A stretch of DNA of 64,000 bases from Gyromitra esculenta (GCA_038503075.1 JBCAML010000022.1:620001-684000); one strand, 5' to 3'. Positions 11,290-22,607 are shown, numbered from the stretch's first letter. Numbers and translations are program-made. The notes: generated by a model not told the origin, from the letters alone.

Positions 11290-12123
11290 ATGGTACTGTA
11301 GTAAAGTAATTATCCATGTACACATTTCAGGCCTTTGTTCAATGTTGTAGCCATAGTTTTCATACCAAATGATGTACCATACAGGTGGTATTTCAGAAGT
11401 CTTCAGTAAGATCTGTTGAAGTCTTATCAACTGGTTCTAGGCCACCAGCATTCAAACTAGGATGGAAGTCCCAACATATCCCCTGTCGGCTATAGTGAAA
11501 AACTTGTAACCTTCTCCAATAGGTTTATTAGGCATCTTTGTGATATGTATGGATTGTCCAGTAAAGCAAATCATTGCTTCGTCCACTGTAATATGTGATG
11601 ATGGTACCCTGTATCTTTGAGAAGTATGTCTGAGTTGATTTAAGAGAGGATCAATCTTGATATGCCAGGAGTCATTGTCTGAGCATGTCTCGGGTTGGAT
11701 ATGTGGAAATAGCGCCTGATTTACTCAAATCGAGTTTGACCAATGAAAGGTGTGGTAGGCTAACCACTTCTGGGCAGTAGCCGTCCATCAGCTTTCGAGT
11801 AGTGGCTGGGAGGTTAACTTGAACCAAGGCATCCCATATAAATAGTAATACCTAATTAGATTGAGAGTTCCGAGGAGGTTACTAGCTTCCACTTTATATT
11901 TCTACCACCGATTTTGTCCTCCTCTAACATCTTCTTAGTTGTGTACAAGTTGGTATTCATAACCATGATGTCCAAAATCTTGCTAGGTTTAACATCAAGA
12001 CCCCAAAACGCAAGTGGTAGTGTGTTGCAGGCCTTATGCAGTGGGGTTGTATGCCTCAAAGGTTCTAAATCTGGTAAACTGGGCAGTGAAGCCTGCAAAG
12101 TTGTCGCTGACGTGGCCGAGTGA
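11290..12123 (-). pseudogene. piggyBac-type transposase (DDE_Tnp_1_7-like), degenerate
   Basis: Read on the minus strand in several frames. Near 12000-11885 the frame gives WGLDVKPSKI, then KWKLVTSSE and LGITIYMG. Near 11660-11490 it gives VPSSHITVDEAMICFTG and MPNKPIGEGYKFF, matching the conserved DDE core of piggyBac transposases. Further left, WYIIWYENYG resembles the DNyFTS block. Frameshifts and stops occur throughout, so it is non-functional. I could not locate TTAA-flanked ends. Confidence 0.7.
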
Positions 12124-12148
12124 TTTTTCGTGATGCATCGCGGCTTAG

Positions 12149-12556
12149 TTTCATGGATTAAGAATGGAAAGTGGGTTAGGGTTGGACTTAATGGTTGTAG
12201 CAGATGTGGGGTTTTTGTTATAATGTCTTTGTGTTTCGGTTGTTGTCGGGTATTGGTTGTGGTACTGAAAAGCGGGGTATTTAAGTGATATATTTCATTT
12301 GTCTCTTGTTCTCTTCTTCTTTCCTTACGCAACGTTCTCGTTTACCTTCTATTGTGTTTATTCAATACTACTTTGATTCTACCTCAGAATCTTTGCTGTC
12401 GCTGTTCACTTCGCTGCACTTATCTCACCTCGAGATAGACCATTACATAGAACCTGTAGAAACATTGCACTCTTCAAATGTCTTAGAACCTCGCTTAAGT
12501 AGCACTGCTCACCTTCAGGGATACTGAAGGGCTTATCAAGGAACTGAACCGTGAGA
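12149..12556 (+). repeat. Solo LTR-A
   Basis: 408 bp from TTTCATGG to CCGTGAGA. The flanks CTTAG and CTTCA match at only 3 of 5 bases, so the duplication is not convincing. It lies between the piggyBac remnant and an old gag remnant. Confidence 0.88.
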
Positions 12557-12730
12557 CTTCAAGCCTGACTCTGTTTACCAGAGCCAAGCCCAACAATTAT
12601 CCTCCCTAGATGTTGTTTACCAAAGCCAGGGACTTCCACCATCACCTACACTACCTTTATCCCTAGACCCTGTTTATCAGGATCGGAGGCAACACTACAA
12701 CTGTCTCGGACCCGTCTATAACACTCTGGA
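12557..12730 (+). pseudogene. Old gag-like gene, piece 1
   Basis: Open frame with a repeated motif D-x-VYQ (DSVYQ, DVVYQ, DPVYQ, then GPVYN) at about 20-residue spacing. It reads in frame across gypsy-1 into 19557 (NTL then ERSSS), so gypsy-1 inserted into this gene. The protein is not recognised with certainty; piece 3 looks Gag-like. Confidence 0.5.
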
Positions 12731-13149
12731 TTTCACGGATAGGAAGGAGTAAATGGGTCAAGGATATTGTATGGGTTGTGAAGGGTCTCAGTTAAAGTTA
12801 TAATGTCTTTGTGTTTTGGTTGTCTTTGGTTACTTTTGGTTATGAGTCATAATGGTTGGAAAGCGGGGTATTTAAAGGATGGATTTTGTTTGCTTGTATC
12901 TTCTTCTTCTTTCTTTAAGCAATGTTCTTACTTTACTTCTACTGTATTGTTTTAATACTACCACGATTCCACTTCAGAATCCTCGCGGTCGCTGTCGCTG
13001 TGAAAACCCTTACACTTAACTCGCCTTGAGTTAGACCCACGTAGGACCTGTAGAAAACTTTGTTACTCTTATCGCAACGATTCTTGTTTAAGTAGCTCCG
13101 CTCACCTTCTGGGATACAGAAGGGCTTAAACAGGGATTGAACCGTGAGA
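12731..13149 (+). repeat. Gypsy-1 5' LTR (LTR-A)
   Basis: Contains the family core GCGGGGTATTTAA (TATA-like box at 12869-12875) and, about 45 bases further on, AAGCAATGTT (12917-12926), the tract complementary to the primer-binding region. It ends CCGTGAGA. Confidence 0.93.
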
Positions 13150-13162
13150 TTACGTTGCTTCC
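13150..13162 (+). promoter_or_regulatory. Predicted self-priming primer-binding site of gypsy-1
   Basis: Directly after the 5' LTR, ACGTTGCTT (13152-13160) is complementary to AAGCAACGT in the LTR (19319-19327 in the 3' LTR). No tRNA-type TGG start is seen. This arrangement resembles the Tf1/sushi group, where the transcript's own 5' end primes reverse transcription. Confidence 0.6.
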
Positions 13163-13192
13163 CTCATCTACACCTCCTACAACGAAGTGACA

Positions 13193-14548
13193 ATGAGCTC
13201 CCCCGCCCCCATTGCCTCCTCCTCTGAAGGAGCCGCTGTCACCACGCCACGCTTCCCCACAAAAGAAGCATTTGCTCAAGCTTATAGAGATGACCCCTTT
13301 GAGTTATATAATTGACTCCAGGAACTCAACCAAGCTCTTGAGGATCAACGCGATGTCCTCCAAGAAGGAACGCAGGAGCTGGAGATAAAGCTGAACACCA
13401 CCCAGATCCAAATGAACAATGCCACCCACCATGCTCAACAACAAGACCAACGGGTCAACGACGTTTCAACCCTCATTGACTGACTACGTCGAGAACGAAA
13501 CGAAACTCGAGGTGCCATCCAAGCGCCCCCAGCCCCGCCAAACCTCGCTAGTACACCCCCTCCTGCTATACCTGCTGTCACTCACCGATCGGAACGGATG
13601 CCAGACCCAGAAAAATTTGATGGTACCCGAAGCAAACTCCCTGGCTTTGTGTTCCAACTCCGCTCCAAGCTCGCCGTAAACCGAGATAGATTCGCTGACG
13701 AAAACACGATGATTCTCTATACCATCAACCGCCAGGAAGGAGCAGCTCTAGAACAAGTCCGTTACACCTTTCTTCCCTCAGGTCTTACTACCTGGACCAA
13801 TGCCACCGCCCACATCTCTGCACTAGAAACCGCTTTTGGCGACCCAGATCCCACTGGCACAGCCCGTCGAGAACTACATCAGCTCTGACAAGGCAAACGA
13901 GACTTTTTCGCGTACTTAGCCGATTTCCAACGTATCATGGGACAACTAAACTTCGATGAAAACTCAAAGATGGATGCCCTCGAACATGGTATGTCAGAGG
14001 AAATAAAGGAAGCCATGGACTTCGCTGCCGCCACACCCACCACCCTCAATGACATGGTTCTAGTTCTCACCCGAATGGACAATCGTATCCGAGCCCACAA
14101 GGCAGAGAAACGAGGAAATGTTTGCGAGAACATGAGACAGTTCAGTGCTCCAACCAATGCCATGACTCCTTTCGTCCCCGCCTCATCGTTTGTACCAGGA
14201 GGACTTGCTCCTATGGATCTCTCTTTCAGACGCACCAGTAATCTTTCTCGCCCTGCCCAAGACCAACGTTACACCATGGTCAACGGCAGAAGGAAACTCT
14301 CAGAAGAAGAGAAACAATGGCTCCGCTCCACCGGCAAATGCATGTTTTGCGCCGCCCCCAAGCATTCTTATGTTAACTGCCCTTCCGCTACAAAGAAACT
14401 CATGATGAGAGGAGCCCTCACCGCTCCTCCTGCTAATCGCACGCCCCCTGCTTTCTCTCTACCACCTCCATCTCATCCACCTCAATTTTTTGCTCTGAAA
14501 TCCACAAGCACCTCAAGCGAGGCTTTAAACTATTCCAACCAAGGCTGA
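13193..14548 (+). pseudogene. Gypsy-1 gag (capsid and CCHC), three stops
   Basis: Capsid/nucleocapsid polyprotein starting MSSPA at 13193. It has a coiled-coil-like N-terminal region, a retrotransposon-gag core (DPEKFDGTRSKLPGF to FSAYLADFQRIM in relatives) and one CCHC knuckle at about 14338-14380. Three in-frame TGA codons (13313, 13481, 13886) all correspond to CGA in gypsy-3. Without them the gene would be about 452 codons. It ends just after the frameshift heptamer and reads through to TGA at 14546. Confidence 0.88.
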
Positions 14549-14568
14549 CCAGTGACCCTGCCTTGGTT
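14524..14568 (+). promoter_or_regulatory. Predicted -1 frameshift signal, gypsy-1
   Basis: The heptamer T TTA AAC (14524-14530) is aligned to the gag codons GCT TTA AAC. After a 6-base spacer, AACCAAGGC (14537-14545) pairs with GCCTTGGTT (14560-14568) in a 9-bp stem with a 14-base loop. The -1 frame is open from this point into protease. The same layout occurs in gypsy-2, -3 and -4. Confidence 0.75.
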
Positions 14569-17500
14569 CCATTTTTTTGTCCTTTGTCTGCATTTTCAAT
14601 CTCTGGGTTTTCGGTTTCAGGTATAAGTGTGGAGGATCAGTTGGATGGGGAACATTTTGGAGTCCCGTGCAAGATTTCCCATAACAATAAAATCATTAAA
14701 ACACACGCTTTGCTGGACACTAGAGCCTCTGGATTAGCATTCATTGATAAGAATTTTGCGAGTCACCATTCTCTCCCACTCTCTCCCCTAAAAACACCCA
14801 GACAACTTGAAGTAATCGATGGCCGCCCTGTCACCTCAGGAGACATCACCCACATCGCTAATATCAATTTGTCCATTCAACAACACCAGGAACAAGCCCC
14901 CTGTTTCATAACCCAACTTGGACATTACCCCCTTGTATTAGGAATCCCGTGGATGAACCACCATGATGTCCACCTTCACTTCACCAATAAACGCATTGAG
15001 TTTAACTCTAAACTCTGTACTACCCTTTGCGCTCCTCACCTCCCCATTATATCTACGTCCGCAATTCCCGCTCCCCCCAGGCTCAACCTATCTTTCATCG
15101 GTGCTGCTAGCTTTAGGACCCTGGCCAGCAAACACACTTCGCAGGCCTATGCTATGTCTCTCTACCAAATTAATAGAATTCTAGAGAAGACTACGACCAA
15201 AGAAGAATGGAAGGAAAGGATACCCGCTGAGTACCACGACTTCCTAGATATGTTCGATAAAACCAAGGCTCAGGGCCTACCTCCTCGCTGTTCCTATGAC
15301 CATAAAATACAGCTGATGGAAGGGAAGAATGCACCATTTGGACCCCTCTATGGAATGTCCCGAGAAGAACTCATAGTCCTCAAGAAATATATTGAGGATA
15401 ATTTAGAGAAAGGCTTTATTCGCGCCAGTTCTTCTCCGGCCGGATCTTCTGTCCTTTTTGTCAAAAAAGCTGACGGTTCCCTAAGACTCTGTGTAGACTA
15501 CCGGGGTCTAAACGCGATTACTGTCAAAGATCGTTATACCTCTCCACTCATTAGAGAAACTCTAGACCGACTAGCAAAAGCACAGTAATACACCAAGCTA
15601 GACCTCCGTGATGGCTATCACCAAGTACGTATTGCCGAAGGAGATGAGTGGAAGACAGCCTTCCTCACCCACTATGGCCTATACGAGTACCAAGTTATGC
15701 CATTTGGCTTAACCAACGCCCCCGGAACCTTCCAGCAATTTGTTAAAGATTGTCTCACTGAATACTTGGATATCTTTTGTAAAGCATACCTTGATGATAT
15801 CCTAATTTATAGTGTTACCTTTGCAGAGCATCTAGTCCATGTACGAAAGGTGTTACAGACACTCCAGAACAATGACATCCTACTCAAGCCAGAAAAATGC
15901 GAATTTGAGGTACAAACAACCAAGTACCTAGGCCTCATCCTCACCCCAGACGGCATTAAAATGTATGAAGAGAAACTGAAAGCAGTCCGGGAATGGAACA
16001 CCCCAAAAAACGTGAAGGACGTACAGGCCTTCTTGGGATTTGCAAATTTTTACCGTCGCTTTATTCTCGGCTTCTCGAGACTCGCTGCGCCTCTTACCGC
16101 CCTTACCCGAAAAGGCATCACTTTCGAATGGACCGTCAAAGCAGACATAGCCTTCGAAAATCTAAAGCACGCCTTCACCACTACCCCAATCCTCATCCAC
16201 TTTGACCCTGATAAAAAAATCATTGTGGAAACTGATGCTTCTGATTTTGTGTCTGGAGGCGTGCTGTCTCAATATGATGATGCTGGAGTATTGCACCCTG
16301 TTGCCTTCTTGTCCAAGAAACATTCACCAGCTGAATGTAACTACGAAATCTACAACAAGGAATTACTTGCCATTATCCGTGTATTCGAAGAATGGTGCCC
16401 AGAACTCGAGGGTTCCAAGCACCCCATTGACATTATTAGCGATCACAAAAACCTTGAGTACTTTATGAGTACTAAACAACTTAATTGTCGCCAAGCTAGA
16501 TGGGCCGAATACCTATCCTGCTTCGACTTTGTGATCACCTATCGCCCGGGTAGCCAAGGAGGAAAACCGGACATACTGACTAGGAGATCAGGAGATCTCC
16601 CCAAGGAAGGGGATGAATGATTGGCACATCAAAGCCAAGTGGTGTTAAAAAAAGAGAATATTGATCCTAAGTGTTATACCTATTGGTATTTTAGTTGGCT
16701 ACAACTTGAGTTCGCTTACGATGCAAACATATGGACTAGCGTTCAATCCCCGACCATGTCGGTTATTATTAATCTTGGTTGATTATTAATAAGATTTGGA
16801 TTGGATGTTTGGTTTCCTTGTGTCATCAATGGCCGACTCTTTCGATCGACACTTCCCCTCTTTGCTTATACATTGCGTCGCCGGTTAATTCCGACAATCA
16901 CGCCATACGATAATGAGAGGGGTAGGAGTGAACGAAAGCGTTTCAGGGTCTATGGGATTTTTTCATGTTAGTTCATGTTCTTACATAGCCTTTGTATTCG
17001 ACGCTTGACTGCTATAAGTAGTCCAGTGTTCTACCATTGAGAAGGGTCTTCTTCCTGATCATTAGCGACGAAGAACGAGCCTTATCAATATTATATTGTA
17101 TAGCTTAGTAGTATACGACTTTCATTCATACTCTCAAGGTTCTGTGTTCGTTTCATCTTTAAGTAATACTTTCTTCATGCAAAGAATCCTTTATTTCTTC
17201 AAGAGACTTAGTTGTTGCTTCACGCAACACGAACCCAAAAGTCACGACGCGTCCAGAACAGACCTCGTCCTTCCAGATTGGTTAGACGAAGAGTATATTT
17301 GAACGAACAAGATACCAAACAAGCACAGCAAGTGATATTAAACTATACCCAAGGCCACGGACCCTTTAGCATTAGTTATTAAACCTTACTATTGGAAGTT
17401 CTTTACGGAACTTTGCTCGATCCCTACTTTGAACCCTACGGTTATCTTTCAGTGGTTCATAAGAAGCAGTTAGGACTTGCGCCTGTGTATTGTGTTGCGG

Positions 17501-19154
17501 ATAGCAACCGGGCAGGTTATAGTGTCTAGATTGTTATCTAAAGCTTCTTGGAGATTTCCTGTGCGGTAAGAAGTACCGGTCTTACACTAAGTTAAGTTTG
17601 TTGTCGGCTTCTTTGTCAAATGAAGCCGCTGGACTGGACGCCCCCCTTTTTAAACTCTATCAAGAAGGCTATGATACTGATAGATTCCCAAAAAAGATAC
17701 TCACAGCACTGGCAAATAAAGAACAACAGTCAAAAGAGATTACTCTGAGCGAATGCAGTAATAACCAGGGCCTCTTGTGTTATTGGGAATGTTTCTATGT
17801 TCCTGATTTTAACCCTCTCAGACTGGAACTTATCCGAAGACATCACGATACTCCAGCAGCAGGACATCCGGGACGAGATAAGACTTTCGAACTCCTCTCT
17901 AGAAGCTTTTATTGGCCAAAGATGCGGGAATCAATCGGTAGATATGTTCGCAACTGTCATATCTGCCAGAAAGCAAAGCCCATGACTCAACATACGCAAG
18001 GCGTTCTCCGTCCTTTACCCATTCCAAACCGTCCCTGGCAAGAAATCTCGATGGACTTTGTTACACGCCTCCCGGAGTCAGATGGTTATGATGCTATTAT
18101 GGTAGTTGTTGATCGCCTATCAAAAATGCGGCATTTAATCCCCTGCAATACTACTGTCAATTCTCGAGACGTCTCTGATCTCTACCTGCAACATATCTGG
18201 AAGCTCCACGGCCTAACTACGCATGTCATGTCAGTCCGGGGAACTCAATTTACAGCCCACTTCTGGAAGGATCTTTGTCAACGACTCGGAATTCAAGCTC
18301 GAATGTCGACAGCTTTTCACCCTGAGACCGATGGGCAAATAGAGAGATTGAATGCCGTCATGGAATAGTACCTATGTTCCTATGTGTCCTATCAACAAGA
18401 AGACTGGAACAAGTGGTTGTCAATGGCCGAGTTCTCCGCGAATAACCAAGAGTCAGCCAGTACCAAAGTCTCCCACTTCTTCGCCAACTATGGGTACCAT
18501 CCTCATTTCGATACTACGCTCCTCCCGACTAAAGCTAGCCCTCAAAGTTTAGATGCCGTCTTGTTCACCCAGACTATGCAAGAACTCTATGATTATCTAA
18601 AAACACAGATAAAAGTCGCTCAAGATATCCAGGAAACCGCTACGAATAAACACCGTACGCCAGCTCCAGCTTACCAAGTTAATGATCAGGTCTTCGTATC
18701 AATGAAGCATATCAGAACTACCCGTAATGCTAGAAAGTTGGACTGGAAATGGATGGAACCATACTTGGTTAAAAAGATAGTGTCACCTTTTGCCTATGAG
18801 ATCGACCTTCTGTCCTCAGATAAATATCATCCCGTCTTTCATGTTTCTTTATTGAAACCGATGGCCCATGATGCTCTTCCCGGCCAAGTAATTCCTCCAC
18901 CTGTCCCCATTGTTGTTAACAATCAGGAAGAATACTATATCGAGAAAATCCTGGACCAACAAACACATCGAGGGAAACAACGGTACCTCGTCGAGTGGAC
19001 AGGCTATGCTCATCCCACCTGGGAACCTGCCGAAGACCTCGAAGATACCACCGCCCTCGATGCTTTTCTCGCTGCAACCCTTATTGAAATACCTAACGTT
19101 CGCAGGAGCTCACGCTTGAAGGATGGGGCTAATTTCATGGATACGAAAGGGTAA
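14531..19154 (+). pseudogene. Gypsy-1 pol (PR, RT, RNase H, IN, chromodomain), broken
   Basis: Read in the -1 frame of gag. Protease motif is LLDTRAS near 14711, where the usual DTG has become DTR. RT has YLDDILIYS near 15789. RNase H starts ETDASDF near 16229. Integrase has the HHCC zinc site near 17860-17975, the first Asp in SMDFV near 18050, SVRGTQF where the second catalytic Asp is expected (now Val), and HPETDGQ with following Glu near 18320. The chromodomain is YYIEKIL...WEPAEDL at about 18935-19070. In-frame stops: TAA 15586 (Trp TGG in gypsy-3), TGA 16618 (CGG in gypsy-3), TAG 18366. The LTR-E insertion shifts the frame. Confidence 0.9.
16672..17586 (+). repeat. LTR-E solo copy with tRNA-like modules
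   Basis: 915 bp from TGTTATACC to TCTTACA with perfect duplication CTAAG (16667-16671, 17587-17591). TG...CA ends and the 5-bp duplication support an LTR. It contains GTTCAATCCC (16741-16750), a Pol III B-box-like sequence, and a second module starting TAGCTTAGTAG at 17101 with a B-box-like sequence near 17144. Other copies lie at 21040 and 50405. Confidence 0.8.
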
Positions 19155-19551
19155 ATGGGTCAAGGATATTGTATGGGTTGTGAAGGGTCTCAGTTAAAGT
19201 TATAATGTCTTTGTGTTTTGGTTGTTTTTGGTTACTTTTGGTTATGAGTCATAATGGTTGGAAAGCGGGGTATTTAAAGGATGGATTTTGTTTGCTTGTA
19301 TCTTCTTCTTCTTTCCTTAAGCAACGTTCTTACTTTACTTCTACTGTATTGCTTTAATACTACCTCGATTCTACTTCAGAATCCTCGCGGTTGCTGTTGC
19401 TGTGAAAATCCTTACACTTAACTCACCTTGAGTTAGACCCACGTAGGACCTGTAAAAAACTTTGTTACTCTTATCGCAACGATTCTTGTTTAAGTAGCTC
19501 CGCTCACCTTCTGGGATACAGAAGGGCTTAAACAGGGATCGAACCGTGAGA
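19133..19551 (+). repeat. Gypsy-1 3' LTR (LTR-A)
   Basis: 419 bp, nearly identical to the 5' LTR and starting TTTCATGG. The end of pol overlaps its first bases: the final codons and TAA lie at 19133-19154. The few differences from the 5' LTR point to a fairly recent insertion. Confidence 0.93.
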
Positions 19552-19556
19552 CTGGA

Positions 19557-20067
19557 ACGTTCCTCTTCGCCATTTATTGAGGACATTACACTACCGTCTC
19601 CGACTCAAAGCCCCTCAGCTGAGTCCAGGAGCCCTTCATGACCTCCATCTAACATCATTTGTGGTTTCGTCAACATAGTTTCCGTTGCTGGAGTCTTCGC
19701 CTTTACAACAGCTCCACACCAAGCCCCTGAATTCCTTCGTCCCCATCCTAGTGACATAGATTTCATTCCACTAACTGAGGGTTTCTGGGAAAATGCAATT
19801 AACTACTTTGAGACTCCACAACTTAATCAACCTTATAACATATCGCTCTCCCAGTCAATAACACTACCTTTACCTAACGATACTGTTACAAACTAACTAT
19901 CTAATTACCTCCAACCTCAACCTACAGACAAACCTACCGACTATTGGTCCTCCATCCCAATGGCAGCTCCGCCATGGCTTGAGGAATTCCTCAAGGCTTC
20001 AGCGATGATTACTTCATCCGCAGCCGAAGACAGACGACTTGCCAATGCAGATCGCAGAGACATGAAG
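19557..20067 (+). pseudogene. Old gag-like gene, piece 2
   Basis: Continues piece 1 in frame after the gypsy-1 target duplication. The frame has stops in its first part (TGA near 19639) and at about 19894, and ends with WLEEFLKASAMI and ADRRDMK before the LTR-A at 20068. It joins piece 3 at QAFIEAT. Old and inactive. Confidence 0.5.
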
Positions 20068-20120
20068 TTTCACAGATTACCACCGGTAATGGATTAGGGT
20101 TTGGTTACAATGGTTGCGAC

Positions 20121-20854
20121 TGTAATGGGGGTAGTCCTACTGCTCTGTAGTGGGAATAGGTATAGGAATACGGCCATTGCAAATACTAAATCAGGTTAAG
20201 ATGTTAAGAGTATTTTCGTGCAAGATACTCAATAATCTTAAGGGCTCTACTCGGTAGCATTCTGTCTGATGAGACTGGGAAGAAGAGCAACAGGTGGCGG
20301 GGTCATGCACTATCGTTATAGTGCTGCTGACTCGCCCTCCTCTTTCTGTTCTACTCTGCTGGGGGCCCGTCGAGACCTTGAGAACATGCCAAGCTATTGC
20401 GAGCGGGGCACCTCAGGATTCAGCTAATGATTACTTCGGCGCTCTCCGACACTCCTCGGTTGTTCTGTCCAGTTAGACCTTCTAGATCCGCCAGCTGCAT
20501 GCCATGCCTATGCTGGATGCAGGAATCAGCGCTGATCAATCTACTGTTGCATGTGAGGTGTCCTGCACTTAATAGATTCCCTATTGCCGCACCAGTGGCT
20601 CTGGGCCGCTAGTATATGCACAGATGGGTTGGGAACGCCACCACAGGAGCTTCCTGTGTTTGGTATCACCGGAGATATATCATTGGCTCGTCAGTTAATA
20701 TTATTCTCGCTGGTTCCACTCCATCAGAACAGCAGGGTAGCAGGTATCCTCTAGCATGTGGTAGCTACACCACTCATGTTGATCCTTGCTACCTCTCTGC
20801 TTGTCCAGTACTATTATGCTTCACTGCAGGTAACGGTATTGTAGATCCGTTACA
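20121..20854 (+). repeat. Solo LTR-B (734 bp)
   Basis: From TGTAATGG to CCGTTACA. The flanks GCGAC and GTGAT differ by two C/T transitions, and the left terminus also has a C-to-T change relative to TGTAACGG. Confidence 0.88.
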
Positions 20855-21039
20855 GTGATGGATCATAGGTCTTCTTGGCAATGCTTTGTCTTTCAGTTGT
20901 GTTCGGTTACGAGTCATGGGAAGGAAAGCGGGGTATATAAGGGATGGATTTGATCATTGTTGTGTTTTCTCTTTCTTTCCTTAAGCAATGTTTTCGTTTA
21001 CCTTCTGCTGTATTGTTCGAATACTACTTCGGTTCTACC

Positions 21040-21986
21040 TGTAAGACCGGTACTTCTTACTGCACAGGAAATCTCCAAGAAGCATTGGATAACAATCTAG
21101 ACGCTATAACCTGCCCGGTTGCTATCCGCAACACAGTACACAGGCACAAGTCCTAACAGCTTCTTATGAACCGCTAAAAGATAACCGTAGGGTTCAAAGT
21201 AGGGATCGAGCAAAGTTCCATGAAAAACTTCCAATAGTAAGGTTTAATAACTAACACTGAAGGGCCAAGGCCTTGCTAAGCATGATAAAAGTAATTCACA
21301 AGTAATAGAGTAAATTGCATGAAAGTAATTTTGCTAGAAACAATATAATATGGATAAGGCTTGTTCTTCGTCGCTAATGATCCGACTCAGAGTTTACATC
21401 CACTGCGAGAGTATTAATAATGCCTCCTCTTTACTATGGTTGGGTATAGTGTGTTGTAGAGGAGCTAACTACTATGACAGCATCAAACCACTTTGCCTTA
21501 TCTCCAAACCCAATGCCCCATTGAGTTCCCTGGCCCAGATCCACGATTCTCCTAGCAGTATGCATGTCGGTAACACGGGAGTTACGTATTCGTCTTCATT
21601 GTGTTTGTCTCTTCAAGACGATCATTTCGCCTATCCGAATCGTCACATAGCATTACATTCCCTTATCTTTATCAGTCTGTAGCTCTGCCAGTTTTGGTCC
21701 AATTTGCAATCCGTTTGAACCACAGCGAAGCCAGACACTTCCCCTACATACCCTCCGGGTCCCATTCCGCCAGACGGTTTTGCTTGATGGCCTAGGGGTT
21801 ACTTTTGCCCTCCGGGACAGGTCTTTTCTGGTGCTGTCCCCCCTTCTCCAAATACTATACCTACTGGAAGGATTGGAGGCAGGGTAACAGGCTCCAGTCC
21901 TGATCCGGAAGGTGCTAAAGTAGGGTAACTCCAAAGATAGGGTAACTCCAGGGCCAGGAACTCCTTCAAAAGGTACAGGTATAACA
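21040..21986 (-). repeat. Chimeric LTR-E copy carrying D-like sequence
   Basis: Both ends match LTR-E (TGTAAGACCGG and GGTATAACA) with perfect duplication CTACC (21035-21039, 21987-21991). From about 21385 to 21970 the interior is unlike LTR-E at 16672, and 21655-21935 is a diverged minus-strand match to repeat D. It is a variant of E or a recombinant. Confidence 0.7.
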
Positions 21987-22166
21987 CTACCTCAGAACCT
22001 TCACTGTTGTTGTTTATGTCGCTGCACTTATCCCATCTCGAGATAGATCCTTACATAGGACCTGTAGAAACATGGCATCCATTAAATGTGTTAGAAACCT
22101 CGCTTAAGTAGCACTGCGCATCTTTAGGGATACTGAAGAGCTTAAATGAGGGGCCTAGCCGTGAGA

Positions 22167-22607
22167 GCAAGCCTTTATCGAAGCCACAAGGGACCTCATG
22201 CGCCAGCTTGCCCAATCCTTAGCAGACAGATCATCTGCAGGCAGCCTACTAGTAGGTGCTGGCCCCTCCAATACTAACGCACTCAAACCTGACGTCATCA
22301 GCACATTCGAACCCATTACAATTCCTGATACCCACGTTGCACAGCGCTTCATTGACGGTATCGAATCATGCATCCATATATATGGAGAAGCAACTGTCAA
22401 ATCTCTTCTCCATAGATGCCTTTCAGGGAACGTCGTTAGAGATTGGTACAAAGGACTCTCTGAAGGTGAACAAACTCCGATGACTGCAAGTACTATGAGA
22501 TGGATCGTCAAACTCAAGCAAGACTTCCTTTGCCAAAAATCCCTTTTACAAATGGCTGCACAAGCTGAGGTATTCACTTACGACCAAGGACGTACAGCCT
22601 CAGAATA
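22167..22607 (+). pseudogene. Old gag-like gene, piece 3
   Basis: Open frame from QAFIEATRDLMRQL through FIDGIESCIHIYGEAT and GNVVRDWYKGL to TASEY, reminiscent of the capsid region of fungal retrotransposon Gag proteins. It is cut at 22608 by LINE-2a. No further part is found to the right. Confidence 0.55.

Larger units (their letters stand above)
12731..19551 (+). mobile_element. Gypsy-1: full-length chromodomain Ty3/gypsy element
   Basis: Two 419-bp LTR-A repeats (12731-13149, 19133-19551) flank gag and pol. A perfect target duplication CTGGA lies at 12726-12730 and 19552-19556. Domain order is Gag with CCHC, protease, RT, RNase H, integrase, chromodomain. It is inactive through six in-frame stops, loss of a protease and an integrase catalytic residue, and an LTR-E insertion at 16672-17586. 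Confidence 0.95.
20068..22166 (+). repeat. Solo LTR-A split by LTR-B and LTR-E
   Basis: Pieces 20068-20120, 20855-21039 and 21987-22166 together make one LTR-A ending GCCGTGAGA. The outer flanks TGAAG and GCAAG are only partly similar. It sits in the old gag gene. Confidence 0.85.
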
